From: Pseudomonas sp. B33.4
GTDB taxonomy: Bacteria; Pseudomonadota; Gammaproteobacteria; Pseudomonadales; Pseudomonadaceae
Assembly (NCBI RefSeq): GCF_034555375.1
Contig: NZ_CP140706.1
Location: 2,099,001 to 2,163,000 of the forward strand
Reading direction: 5' to 3'
Length of the DNA stretch: 64,000 bases
The notes under the pieces were generated by a model. That model was not told the origin of the DNA. It did not search any database and worked only from the letters and a program-made list of their open reading frames with translations. Position 1 is the stretch's first letter. The number at the start of each line of letters is the position of its first letter. Positions 36,223 to 45,400 of this stretch are shown here, piece after piece. The position numbers and the translations under genes were made by a program.

Positions 36223-39200
36223 GCGAAGTCATGAAGGACGTGCAGGATCCGGGTTTCGCCCTGACGCCTGAGCAACAGGCGCTGCTTGAGCGCCTGTCGA
36301 ACACCGCCACCTGTGGCGAGGCCATGCGCTGGCTCAGCGTTGTCATTGACGGTGATCTTGATCCGCAACGTTTGCAGGCCGCGTTCGATAGCGTGCTGGC
36401 ACAACAGCCGATGCTGTTGGCGCGGCTGGACAAGGTCAGCGGTTTCCACGGTTTGCGTCAGGCTGCGGCCGACGCCGGACGCTTCCCGCTGACGATCCAT
36501 GCCGGCGAGCAACGCGCCGGGGACGTTGAGGCGCAAATCAGCGAATCGCTGGAACGCGCCTTTGTCGTCGGCGAATCGGCCAGTGTCCAGGCGGTGCTGT
36601 ATCGACTGGCGTCACAGCAATGGCAACTGGTGCTGGGCATTGCTCGCTACAGTGCCGACGCGCCATCGTTGAACCTTGTGCTGCAACAAGTGCAGCAAGC
36701 GTACGCCGGGGTTCAGCCAACCGAAGACGAAGAGTCGGGGGAATTCGCCCAGTATCTGGAATGGCGCAGTGAGGTGGTGCTCGATGAAGACGCCGTCACC
36801 GCGCGTACCTACTGGCAGCAGCACCTGCAAGGTGTGCAGGCCGATATCGCTACGCCATGGCTGGCCGCTCGTAGCACCGGCCTCGAAGTGAGTGCCGCCG
36901 ATACGTGCGTATCGCTGAGTCTGCAGTCGGCGCAGCGTGATGCTCTGCAAGCGCTGGCCGAGCAGCTCGGTCAGCCAGTCGCCACGTTGTTGCAAGGCGC
37001 GTGGTGGGTGTTGCTGGGGCGTTTGAGCGGGCTCGATCAGGTACTGGTCGGTCTGCGGCATGACAGCCGTGCCGACTATGAGTATTTCGCCAACGCCGTT
37101 GGCGTGTTCGAGAAAAGCTTGCCGCTCTCGCTGGAACTGCCTGGCAGCGCGCGCTTCAGTGACTGGCTGGGGCCATTGGCCGCGCGTGTCGAAGAACATC
37201 GCACCTGGCAGGAGTACTGGACGCCGGAACTGGCGCCCGACGCAGCACGTCCGGCCTACGGTTTCAGCCTTGGCCAGATCGGTGTTGCCGCGAGCAGCGG
37301 CGGTCTGCGCTGGAGCGTGGCTGACGCCGTGCAGGTGCAACCGGATGCTTTCGAGTTGTTGTTGCAAGTGCAGCTGGACGAAAACCAGCGTCTTGCCGGC
37401 GCTGGTCTGCAGTACGCCGCTTCGCGCTATTCGCCAGCGGCAGCCAACGCCGTACTGGAACAGTTTGGCGTGCTGTTGAGCGCGGTTGTCGATGCACCAC
37501 ACACAACACTGGCGCAACTCAACCTGCTCAGTCGCGCCGCCGAACAGCGCTTGCTGGCAATCAATCCGGCGATACAGGCGCTGGCTGATCAGCGTTATCT
37601 GCCCCAGCGCATTGCTGATCTGGCGCTGCGTACGCCGCACGCCATTGCCTTGACCGACGCTGAGCAGTCTTTGAGCTACGGCCAGTTGCAGGCCCGCGTC
37701 GAAAGCGCCGCTGAGGGTTTGAACCATCAAGGTGTCAGCGCAGGTTCGATCATTGCGCTGGCGTTGCCACGCTCGGCGGATCTGGTGATCGCGATGTTGG
37801 CGAGCTGGCGCCTCGGTTGCGCGTATCTGCCGCTGGATGTGCAGTGGCCACAGGCGCGTCAGGCGTTGATGCTGGAACAGGCCGGCGCCGCGCTGTTGTT
37901 GACCGATGCGGCGCACCTGACGGCCTGGCAGGATCAGCCGTACCAAGCGCTGACGCTGGCAGAACTCGGTGCCTCGAGCGCGCCGTTGCCGGCGCTCGCG
38001 GCGCAAGGCTCCGACATTGCTTATGTGTTGTTCACCTCCGGTTCTACCGGTGTGCCGAAAGGTGTGGTGATCGAACATCGGCAATTGCTCAACTACGTCG
38101 CTCAGGCCAGTCAGGCGCTGGGTCTGGAGCGATGCAAAAACATCGGTTTCAGTTCTACGGTCGCGGCAGATCTGGGCAACACGGCGTTGTTCGGTGCGCT
38201 GTTCAATGGGGCAACCCTGCACGTCGCCAGTGATGCGCAAATGCAGGACGGCGCATTATTCGCCGACTACCTGCAGCAGCATCAGGTCGACTGCCTGAAA
38301 ATCGTCCCGTCGCACCTTGCGGCGCTGCTCGACAATGAGCAGGCAACCTTGCCGCACACGCTGGTGCTGGGCGGCGAACCGATTGCGCCGACGCTGATCG
38401 AGCGCATTGCGCGGCTGCGCAGTGATTGTCGGGTGTTCAACCACTATGGCCCGACCGAAACCACGGTGGGCGTGATGATCCATCCACTGACCCTGGACGG
38501 CACGGCCAGCGATTGCTCGGCGCTGAGCCAGGTGCTGGGCAACAATCAGGTGTATGTGCTGGACGCTGATTTGCGTCTGGCGCCCGTCGGGGTGCTGGGC
38601 GAGTTGTACCTGGGCGGTGCGCAATTGTGCCGTGGTTATCTGAATGCCGAGGCCGATGCGCAGACGTTCATCCAGAGTCCGTTCGATGCGGCGCAGCGTT
38701 TGTATCGCAGCGGAGATCTGGCGCGTTACCGCACCGACGGAGCGATCCAGTTGCACGGTCGACGTGATCAGCAGGTCAAGGTGCGCGGGTTCCGTATCGA
38801 ACTCGCGGAAATCGAAGCCGAGTTGCTGCGCCTGCCGGCGGTTGCCGAAGCGCTGGTGCTGCCTGCCGCGTCGGCCGAGCAAGGTCTGCTGGCGTTTATC
38901 GTGCCGCAGCAGGGCGCCACAGCGAGTCTGCTCGACACTGCACGCGCCGAACTGAGTGCGCGTCTGCCCGCCGTGATGGTGCCGCAGCATCTGCAACTGA
39001 TCGAGCGTTTTCCACGGCTGGCCAACGGCAAGATCGATCGCAAGGCGCTGCAACAATTGGCCGCTACGGCAGCGGATGACGAAGGCGTTGCGCCGCGTGA
39101 TGCACTTGAGCAATTGCTCGCCGTGCGCATGGCGCAACTGCTTGGGCTTGAACGCTTGAGCATCGAGCGCGACTTTTTCGCGGCCGGAGGCCATTCGTTG

Positions 39201-39449
39201 TTGGTGATCAAACTGGTGGCCGGTATTCGCAAGTTGCTGCAATGCGAAATCCATCCGGGACTGGTTTTCGATCATCCAACCGTAGCGTCGTTGGCGCTGG
39301 CGTTGCGGGCGGTGGAAAGCAGCCCGGGGCAGTTGGAGAAAATGGCTCAGGTACGCCTGCGTATGGAGGCCATGAGTCCTGAGGAAAAGGCCCGTCTGGC
39401 CGAGCAGGCGCGACAGTTGCAGGCCGCCAAGGCTGCGCAAACCAGCTGA
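36219..39449 (+). CDS. NRPS: inactive C-like (interface) domain, A(Asp), T
   Basis: A 1076-aa protein whose ATG overlaps the stop of the previous NRPS (ATGA). Residues about 1-430 are condensation-like, but the active-site HHxxxDG is replaced by ARYSADAPS near 145-151, so it cannot catalyse condensation in the usual way. The A domain (TSGSTGVPKG about 606) has pocket DLTKVGHVGK, one residue from the Asp code DLTKVGHIGK. The T domain carries GGHSLL near 988, followed by a charged helical tail. A C-like domain before an Asp A domain, with an Asp beta-hydroxylase on the preceding protein, fits the interface-domain arrangement known for beta-hydroxyaspartate siderophores (Reitz, Butler and colleagues). 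The previous protein supplies the active C domain. A terminator follows. Confidence 0.9.
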   Translation: MSEVMKDVQDPGFALTPEQQALLERLSNTATCGEAMRWLSVVIDGDLDPQRLQAAFDSVLAQQPMLLARLDKVSGFHGLRQAAADAGRFPLTIHAGEQRAGDVEAQISESLERAFVVGESASVQAVLYRLASQQWQLVLGIARYSADAPSLNLVLQQVQQAYAGVQPTEDEESGEFAQYLEWRSEVVLDEDAVTARTYWQQHLQGVQADIATPWLAARSTGLEVSAADTCVSLSLQSAQRDALQALAEQLGQPVATLLQGAWWVLLGRLSGLDQVLVGLRHDSRADYEYFANAVGVFEKSLPLSLELPGSARFSDWLGPLAARVEEHRTWQEYWTPELAPDAARPAYGFSLGQIGVAASSGGLRWSVADAVQVQPDAFELLLQVQLDENQRLAGAGLQYAASRYSPAAANAVLEQFGVLLSAVVDAPHTTLAQLNLLSRAAEQRLLAINPAIQALADQRYLPQRIADLALRTPHAIALTDAEQSLSYGQLQARVESAAEGLNHQGVSAGSIIALALPRSADLVIAMLASWRLGCAYLPLDVQWPQARQALMLEQAGAALLLTDAAHLTAWQDQPYQALTLAELGASSAPLPALAAQGSDIAYVLFTSGSTGVPKGVVIEHRQLLNYVAQASQALGLERCKNIGFSSTVAADLGNTALFGALFNGATLHVASDAQMQDGALFADYLQQHQVDCLKIVPSHLAALLDNEQATLPHTLVLGGEPIAPTLIERIARLRSDCRVFNHYGPTETTVGVMIHPLTLDGTASDCSALSQVLGNNQVYVLDADLRLAPVGVLGELYLGGAQLCRGYLNAEADAQTFIQSPFDAAQRLYRSGDLARYRTDGAIQLHGRRDQQVKVRGFRIELAEIEAELLRLPAVAEALVLPAASAEQGLLAFIVPQQGATASLLDTARAELSARLPAVMVPQHLQLIERFPRLANGKIDRKALQQLAATAADDEGVAPRDALEQLLAVRMAQLLGLERLSIERDFFAAGGHSLLVIKLVAGIRKLLQCEIHPGLVFDHPTVASLALALRAVESSPGQLEKMAQVRLRMEAMSPEEKARLAEQARQLQAAKAAQTS

Positions 39450-39462
39450 CACAGGAAGAAAC

Positions 39463-39498
39463 AAAAGGCCGTCGCCCACCAGCGTCGGCCTTTTTTTT
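39463..39498 (+). terminator. Rho-independent terminator after the NRPS genes
   Basis: Stem AAAAGGCCG (39463-39471) with CGGCCTTTT, followed by a run of eight T's. It starts 14 bases after the stop codon of the 1076-aa NRPS and separates that operon from fpvA. Confidence 0.85.
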
Positions 39499-39508
39499 AA
39501 CTTTTTGC

Positions 39509-39527
39509 GTTAATGATAAATAAACTC
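39509..39527. promoter_or_regulatory. fpvA: Probable Fur box upstream of fpvA
   Basis: The 19 bases starting GTTAATGATAAATAA match about 13 of 19 positions of the Fur consensus by my alignment. They lie between the NRPS terminator and fpvA. No TAAAT-N16-CGT box is found here, consistent with FpvI rather than PvdS driving fpvA. The rest of 39528-39786 holds nothing I recognise. Confidence 0.5.
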
Positions 39528-39786
39528 ATTCCGGTTTTTTGGAGGTGCTGCGTCTTAATAGGGTATGTGGGCAAATCGTGTCAGGCAGGGCCGCCAATGC
39601 ACCGGTTTGTTCAGCAGAAAATATTTCGCCGATGTCCAGCCAGATGATCGAGCCCGGGGAGGGGCAGATCGCCATGCACTGCCAGGTCGCCCGCAGGGCC
39701 CGCGACAGTGTGCGGTTCACGTGTGCAGACAGCGGCGGGCCCGTCGGCCCAATGGACTTTCACTTCTACCAATAATAGAGAGCACG

Positions 39787-42267
39787 ATGTCAGCAATTCA
39801 TGAGTTGAAACCTTTGTTCAAGGCACTCGTCATGTCCCGCGGCCTGCGTTCACGCCGAGTGTTGACGGGTCTGGGGCTGGTCTGTGTATTGCCTTTGAGC
39901 GCTCAGGTGATGGCTGAAAGCGTCAGCATCAATATCCCGGCGCAATCGTTGCCACAAGCGCTGCAGGCGTTCGGTCAGCAGACCAACCAGCAAGTGATCT
40001 ACAACGCTGACGACATGGCCGGGCTCAGAAGCCACGCCGTCAGCGGCAAGATGAGCCCGCAGGCGGCCATCGCCGAATTGCTCAAGGGCACCGACGTGCG
40101 CTACAGCGTCGAGGGCAACACCCTGATGCTGGTGCGGGGCAGCAACACTCAAGGCCTGGAGCTGGGCGCGACCAACATCAGCGCACATCAGGTCGGCGCA
40201 ACCACCGAAGGCAGCAACTCCTACACCTCCAACGCTGTGACGATTGGCAAGGGCACCCACACCCTCAAGGAAATACCCCAGTCGGTCACCGTGATGACCC
40301 GCAAGCAGATGGACGACCAGGACCTGGTCGACCTCAAGGATGCGCTGAACCAGACCACCGGTGTCGTGGGTCTGCAGGGCGTCGGCAAGGGGTTGATCAT
40401 CTCCTCGCGCGGTTTCCAGATCGATGACTGGCAGTACGATGGCGTACCGATTCCACGCAACACCTATTCGCTGGGTAACTGGGCGACTCAGGATCTGGTG
40501 TTTTTCGATCGCCTGGAAATCCTGCGCGGTGCTTCCGGATTGCTGCAAGGCACTGGCAGCCCGGGTGGCGCCATCAACCTGGTGCGCAAGCGCGGCCAGG
40601 CTGCACCGACTGTGTCCGTGACCGCCAAGGCGGGTTCCTGGGACCATTACGGTCTGCAGGTAGACGCGGGCGGCCCGCTGAACCAGGCCGGCACCATCCG
40701 CGGTCGCCTGGTGGCCGATCAGGATCAAAGCAACTCGTTCATTGATCACGACTGGAGCCGGACGTTGTCGCTGTATGGCTCGCTGGACTTCGACCTGAGC
40801 GAAGACACCACCCTGGGCCTGGCCGTCAGCCGTTCCGACGGTGATTCGCGTCCGATGATTCGTGGCCTGCCACGTTACGCTGACGGCAAGATGCCGGATG
40901 TCTCGCGCTCCACCTACACCGGTGCCCGCTGGAACAGTTCCGACATCGACGTCACCACGCTTTACGCCGACCTCGAACATCGCTTCAACGAAGACTGGGC
41001 ACTCAAGGTCGGTGCGGTGCGCATGACCGAGAGCAACAAGGCGAAAAACCAGCGCGTGCAAAGTGCCGGCGACGGTCTGGAACCGGATGGCAGCGGCGTG
41101 CAGTACGCCAACTTCGTGACCGATTTCGACTCGACAAAAGTCGGTATCGACATGAACCTGAACGGCAAGTTCGAAGCCTTGTCGATGCAGCAGGAAGTGA
41201 TGTTGGGCGGTAACTTTTCCCAGCTCGAAACGGACGATCAGCTCGCCCGTACCTTCAGCAACAGTAGCGACACGATTTTCGGCGTCAACAATGACCGTCC
41301 CGATATCAACTACGACAGCCTGATCGCTTCGGGTGGTCGCGGCACGCTGAGTAAATACGACGTCCGCCAGAAAGGCCTGTACGGCACCTGGCGCGTCAAG
41401 CCGATCGACGATCTGACTTTGGTGCTCGGCTCCCGTGTCAGCTGGTATGACTTCAGCTACAAATCCAAGGCGCAATCCTCGTTCGGCGGCATCACCAAGA
41501 ACGACCCAAGCACCGCGACCGAAACCGGGGAAGTCACGCCTTACGCCGGTATCGTCTATGACCTGAGCCGCGAGTGGGCGGTCTACGCCAGTTACACCGA
41601 CGTGTTCCAGCCGCAGACCAACCGCGATGCCGGTGGCACCGTGCTCAAACCGGTCATCGGCAGCAACTACGAAATCGGTCTCAAGGGCGAGCTGATGGAC
41701 GGCCGGGTCAACACCTCCTTGGCACTCTTCCGCTACGACCAGGAAAACCGTGCGGTCAACGACATTGCCGGTGGCTTCGAGTGCGACGGTTCGTACTGCT
41801 CGACGGCCTCGGGCAAAGTGCGCAGCCAGGGTATCGACGCCGAGATCAGCGGCGAAGTGGTGGAAGACCTGCAACTGTTCGCCGGTTACACCTACAACAC
41901 CACCAAGTACCTCAAAGACCCGATCAACGAAGGTCGCGTGTTCAGCACCTGGACGCCAAAACACATGCTGCGCATGTGGGCCAACTACCAGTTGCCGGGT
42001 GAGTGGGATCGTGTCAGTACCGGTCTGGGCTTCACCACTCAGAGCCATACGCTGGGCTACGAAGGGACCTACGATGTCGCGGGTTACACCGTATGGAACG
42101 CCCGTGTCGGTTACCAGCTGACACCGGAAGTCGGTCTGGCCGTGAACGCCAACAACCTGTTCGACAAGAAGTACATTGCGGCCGGTTACAACCAGCTCGA
42201 CGGCAACAACAACTTCGGTGATCCACGCAACCTGATGTTCTCCGTGAAGTGGACCCCAAAGTTCTGA
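39787..42267 (+). CDS. fpvA: Ferripyoverdine TonB-dependent receptor with signalling domain
   Basis: The chosen start (MSAIHELKPLF, 826 aa) precedes an N-region and a hydrophobic stretch ending in SAQVMAES, a signal peptide; the frame is open further upstream but Pro/Arg-rich. Residues about 45-120 form a secretin/TonB N-terminal (STN) signalling domain (SINIPAQSLPQALQAF...), the part that in FpvA contacts the anti-sigma factor FpvR. The plug follows (TLKEIPQSVTVMTRKQM about 160), with SPGGAINLVRKRG about 260, then a 22-strand barrel ending in a C-terminal Phe as outer-membrane barrels do. The setting in the pyoverdine locus identifies it as FpvA; strand-specific loops decide which pyoverdine it takes. 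It is convergent with the terminal NRPS. Confidence 0.92.
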   Translation: MSAIHELKPLFKALVMSRGLRSRRVLTGLGLVCVLPLSAQVMAESVSINIPAQSLPQALQAFGQQTNQQVIYNADDMAGLRSHAVSGKMSPQAAIAELLKGTDVRYSVEGNTLMLVRGSNTQGLELGATNISAHQVGATTEGSNSYTSNAVTIGKGTHTLKEIPQSVTVMTRKQMDDQDLVDLKDALNQTTGVVGLQGVGKGLIISSRGFQIDDWQYDGVPIPRNTYSLGNWATQDLVFFDRLEILRGASGLLQGTGSPGGAINLVRKRGQAAPTVSVTAKAGSWDHYGLQVDAGGPLNQAGTIRGRLVADQDQSNSFIDHDWSRTLSLYGSLDFDLSEDTTLGLAVSRSDGDSRPMIRGLPRYADGKMPDVSRSTYTGARWNSSDIDVTTLYADLEHRFNEDWALKVGAVRMTESNKAKNQRVQSAGDGLEPDGSGVQYANFVTDFDSTKVGIDMNLNGKFEALSMQQEVMLGGNFSQLETDDQLARTFSNSSDTIFGVNNDRPDINYDSLIASGGRGTLSKYDVRQKGLYGTWRVKPIDDLTLVLGSRVSWYDFSYKSKAQSSFGGITKNDPSTATETGEVTPYAGIVYDLSREWAVYASYTDVFQPQTNRDAGGTVLKPVIGSNYEIGLKGELMDGRVNTSLALFRYDQENRAVNDIAGGFECDGSYCSTASGKVRSQGIDAEISGEVVEDLQLFAGYTYNTTKYLKDPINEGRVFSTWTPKHMLRMWANYQLPGEWDRVSTGLGFTTQSHTLGYEGTYDVAGYTVWNARVGYQLTPEVGLAVNANNLFDKKYIAAGYNQLDGNNNFGDPRNLMFSVKWTPKF

Positions 42268-42291
42268 TGCACTGAAGGGCCTTCACCGAAG

Positions 42292-42332
42292 CGGCCCACG
42301 CTCCTCGAAAGAGGGCGTGGGCCGTTTTTTTT
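42292..42332 (+). terminator. fpvA: Terminator of fpvA
   Basis: Stem CGGCCCACGC (42292-42301) and GCGTGGGCCG (42315-42324) followed by eight T's, about 25 bases after the fpvA stop. Confidence 0.9.
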
Positions 42333-42395
42333 GCATGCCGTCGGCAGGTGAATCGCGGTGGGCGCAACGCCCACAGGTTATGTGGCAAATCAGGC

Positions 42396-42430
42396 AAAAA
42401 AAACGCAGAAGCCAGCGCTTCTGCGTTTTT
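42396..42430. terminator. Two-way terminator between fpvA and the terminal NRPS
   Basis: AACGCAGAAGC and GCTTCTGCGTT form an 11-bp stem with a CAGC loop, flanked by an A-run on the left and a T-run on the right, so it can stop transcripts from either side. It is 17 bases past the NRPS stop on the minus strand. Confidence 0.85.
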
Positions 42431-42447
42431 GTTTGCCCGTATGAAAG

Positions 42448-45400
42448 TCAGTTGTTCAGTGCCGCCTCACACGTCAGGAACACCGCTTCAAAGGACTCAA
42501 GCAACGACTCACCGTAAATCATGCTGCGGTGGGGCAGGGTGGAATGCACCGAGCCTTGCAGTCGTCCGCTGACGGTGTGTTCACGCAGCACCTGTTCCGA
42601 GTGCAACACCTGCTCCAGGGTCTTGTGCGACAGCGACCACCAGCAACTCGCCTCGACCTTGAGCGTCGGCAGCATGAAAGCGTCGTAGGATTTCACCAGT
42701 CGGTCATGAATCTCGAACGCCTGGGCGTTCATGATTTCCTGTTTGATGGCGTCCAGCGTCGCCACCATTTCCTGTTCGCTGGTAGCGGCCTGTTGGCTGG
42801 CCCACTGGTAGAAAGCCTTGAGATCGGTTTGCGGGTTTTCGGCGAGGAAGCGTGCCGCCGGCTCGTGCAGATGCGCGAACATCAGGCTGAACATTTCCAC
42901 GGCCGTCGCCAGTTCATTTTGTGCGCTGAAGTACTCGGGATTTTCTTCTTCCAGCGGTTTGCGCGGCAGATCGGCCGGCAACAGGCTGTCCGGCAGTGTG
43001 GTATCGACCAGACCGAGAAAGCTCACTTCACGCCCCTGACGCTCCAGTTCGGCGGCGATGTCCATGGCGATGGAGCCGCCGAGCGACCAGCCCATCAAAC
43101 GATACGGGCCGTCAGCCTGTTTATCGATAATCTGTCGGGTGTAATCAGCGATCATTTGCGCCCATGTCTGGGCGTGGGCGTGTTTGTCGGCGAAGCCTGT
43201 GTGCATCACGCCGAAAGTGCGCGCGTGTTTGCTCAGGCGTTTGGCCAACGGTTGGTAGCAGAACACGATGCCGCCGCTGGGATGCAGGCAGAACAGCGGC
43301 GGGGCGCTGGTGGCCGAGGCGGAAAGTTCCACCACGCATTGGGCTTGCTGCTGGTGTTCCATGGCAATGAATTGCGCCAGGGCTTCGACGGTGGCGTGGG
43401 CGAGCATTTGCTGCAAAGCGAGTTTGATCCCCAGGCGCGCATTGAGTGCGGCAATAAACTGGATGGCCAGAATCGAATGCCCGCCCAGTTCGAAGAAGTT
43501 GTCGTCGAGGCCGACCCGGTCAACGTGCAGGGTTTCCTGCCAGAGTTCGGCCAGCGCTTGCTCCAATGCAGTTTCCGGGGCCTTGAAGCGGGTCTCCGAT
43601 TGACTGATGTCAGGCAGCGGCAACGCCTTGCGATCAAGCTTGCCTGTCGGGCTGACGGGCATGGCTTCCAGCACCAGCAGATGGCTCGGCACCATGTAGG
43701 CGGGCAGACGGCTTTTCAGTTCAGCCTTGAGGGCTGCACGCAGTTGATCGTGCTGTTCACTCGACAAATCACCGTCGCTCGGCACGATATAACCGATCAA
43801 CTGCATCCCGGCCAATCCTTCGCGGGCAAGGACCAGGGCTTCGCGGACGGCCGGAATTTGCAGCAGGCAGGATTCGATTTCACCGAGTTCGATACGGAAG
43901 CCGCGAATCTTCACTTGGTGATCGAGTCGGCCGACGTATTCGATGACGCCATCGGCGCGATAGCGCGCCAGATCGCCGGTTCGGTACAGACGCCCGCCCT
44001 GCGTGCTGAACGGGTCAGGCATGAAGCGTTCGGCGGTCAGCTCCGGGCGCTGGAAATAGCCCCGGGCCAATAGATCGCCGGCAATCACCAATTCACCGAC
44101 GACGCCCACCGGGACCGGTTGGCCACCGCTGTCCAGCAGGTAAATGGCGCGTCCAGCCAAGGGGCGGCCGATCGGCATGGTTTTCGGCAGTGGCTTATGA
44201 CCGGTGACGTAGTCCGTGCAATCGAGCACCGTGGCACTGACCGTGGTTTCCGTCGGGCCATAGGTGTTGAGCAGGCGCACATGGCCAAGTCCCGCCTTGC
44301 CCCACGCCGCCACGCCTTCCGGTGGCATGGCTTCGCCGCCCACGATCACCTGGCGCAACGGGCCATAGTCACGGACACCGGCGGCGGCAAAATCCCTCGC
44401 CAGCATGTTCCAGTATGTGGTGGTGAGGTCGCTGACCGTGAATTGCTTGTCGAGCAACTGCTGGTACCAGGTTTCGCTGTCCCAGATCTCCGGCCCGCGC
44501 AGTACCACCGATGCGCCGCAGATCAGCGCCGGGTAGAGTTGTTCGACAAAGGCATCGAAGTTGAACGTGGCAAATTGCAGCGACCGATCGGCGGGTGTCA
44601 GGCCGAGGAATTGCAGGGCGACTTGCGCGTGTCGGGTCAACGCCGCCTGGGTAATCCCCACACCTTTTGGTCGACCGGTGGAACCTGAGGTGAACATCAC
44701 ATACGCCAGGTTATGGCCATGGGTACGGCAGGTCGGATTGTCGCTGTGCGCGCTGTCGGCGAGGTCGAGTTCGTCGACGCAGAGCACGCTGACCGCGTCT
44801 ACCGAGGGCAGGCGCTGGCGCAAAGAGCGCTGGCTGAGCAGCACGCTCAGGCCGCTGTCTTCGATCATCCAGGTCAGGCGTTCCTGCGGGTATTCGGGAT
44901 CGAGGGGCACGTACACACCGCCGGCCTTGAGCACCGCGAGCAGGCTGACGATCATCCGCGCCGAGCGCTCGACCGCGATGCCCACCCGCACTTCCGGGCC
45001 CACGCCGTAGCCGAGCAGGGTCTGTGCCAGGCCATTGGCTGCCGAGTTGAGTTGGGCATAGCTCATGCACACGTCATCGCAAATCAGCGCGAGGGCATGC
45101 GGCGTGGCCAGTGCCTGGCGTTCGAAGAGCTGATGCACGCCTTCGCTCGGCAATGTCGTAACGGCTGGGTTCCATTGTTCGCGTTGCTGGCGGCACTCGG
45201 CGTCGCTCAGCAGCGGCAATTCGCTCAGGGCAATCTCGGGATTTGCGGTGATGGCGTGCAACAGGTTCTGCCAATGCCCGGCCAACCGCTCGATGGTGGC
45301 GGGGCTGTAGAGATCGCGGCTGAATTCGATGTTGGCGTCGATGCGGTTCAGGGAATAACTGACGTCCAGCGACAGGTCGAATTTCGCCTGCCCGCTGCCG

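Noticed and set aside
39565..39786. Longer start of fpvA
   Set aside because: The extra 74 residues are Arg/Pro/Cys-rich and would place the signal peptide inside the protein.
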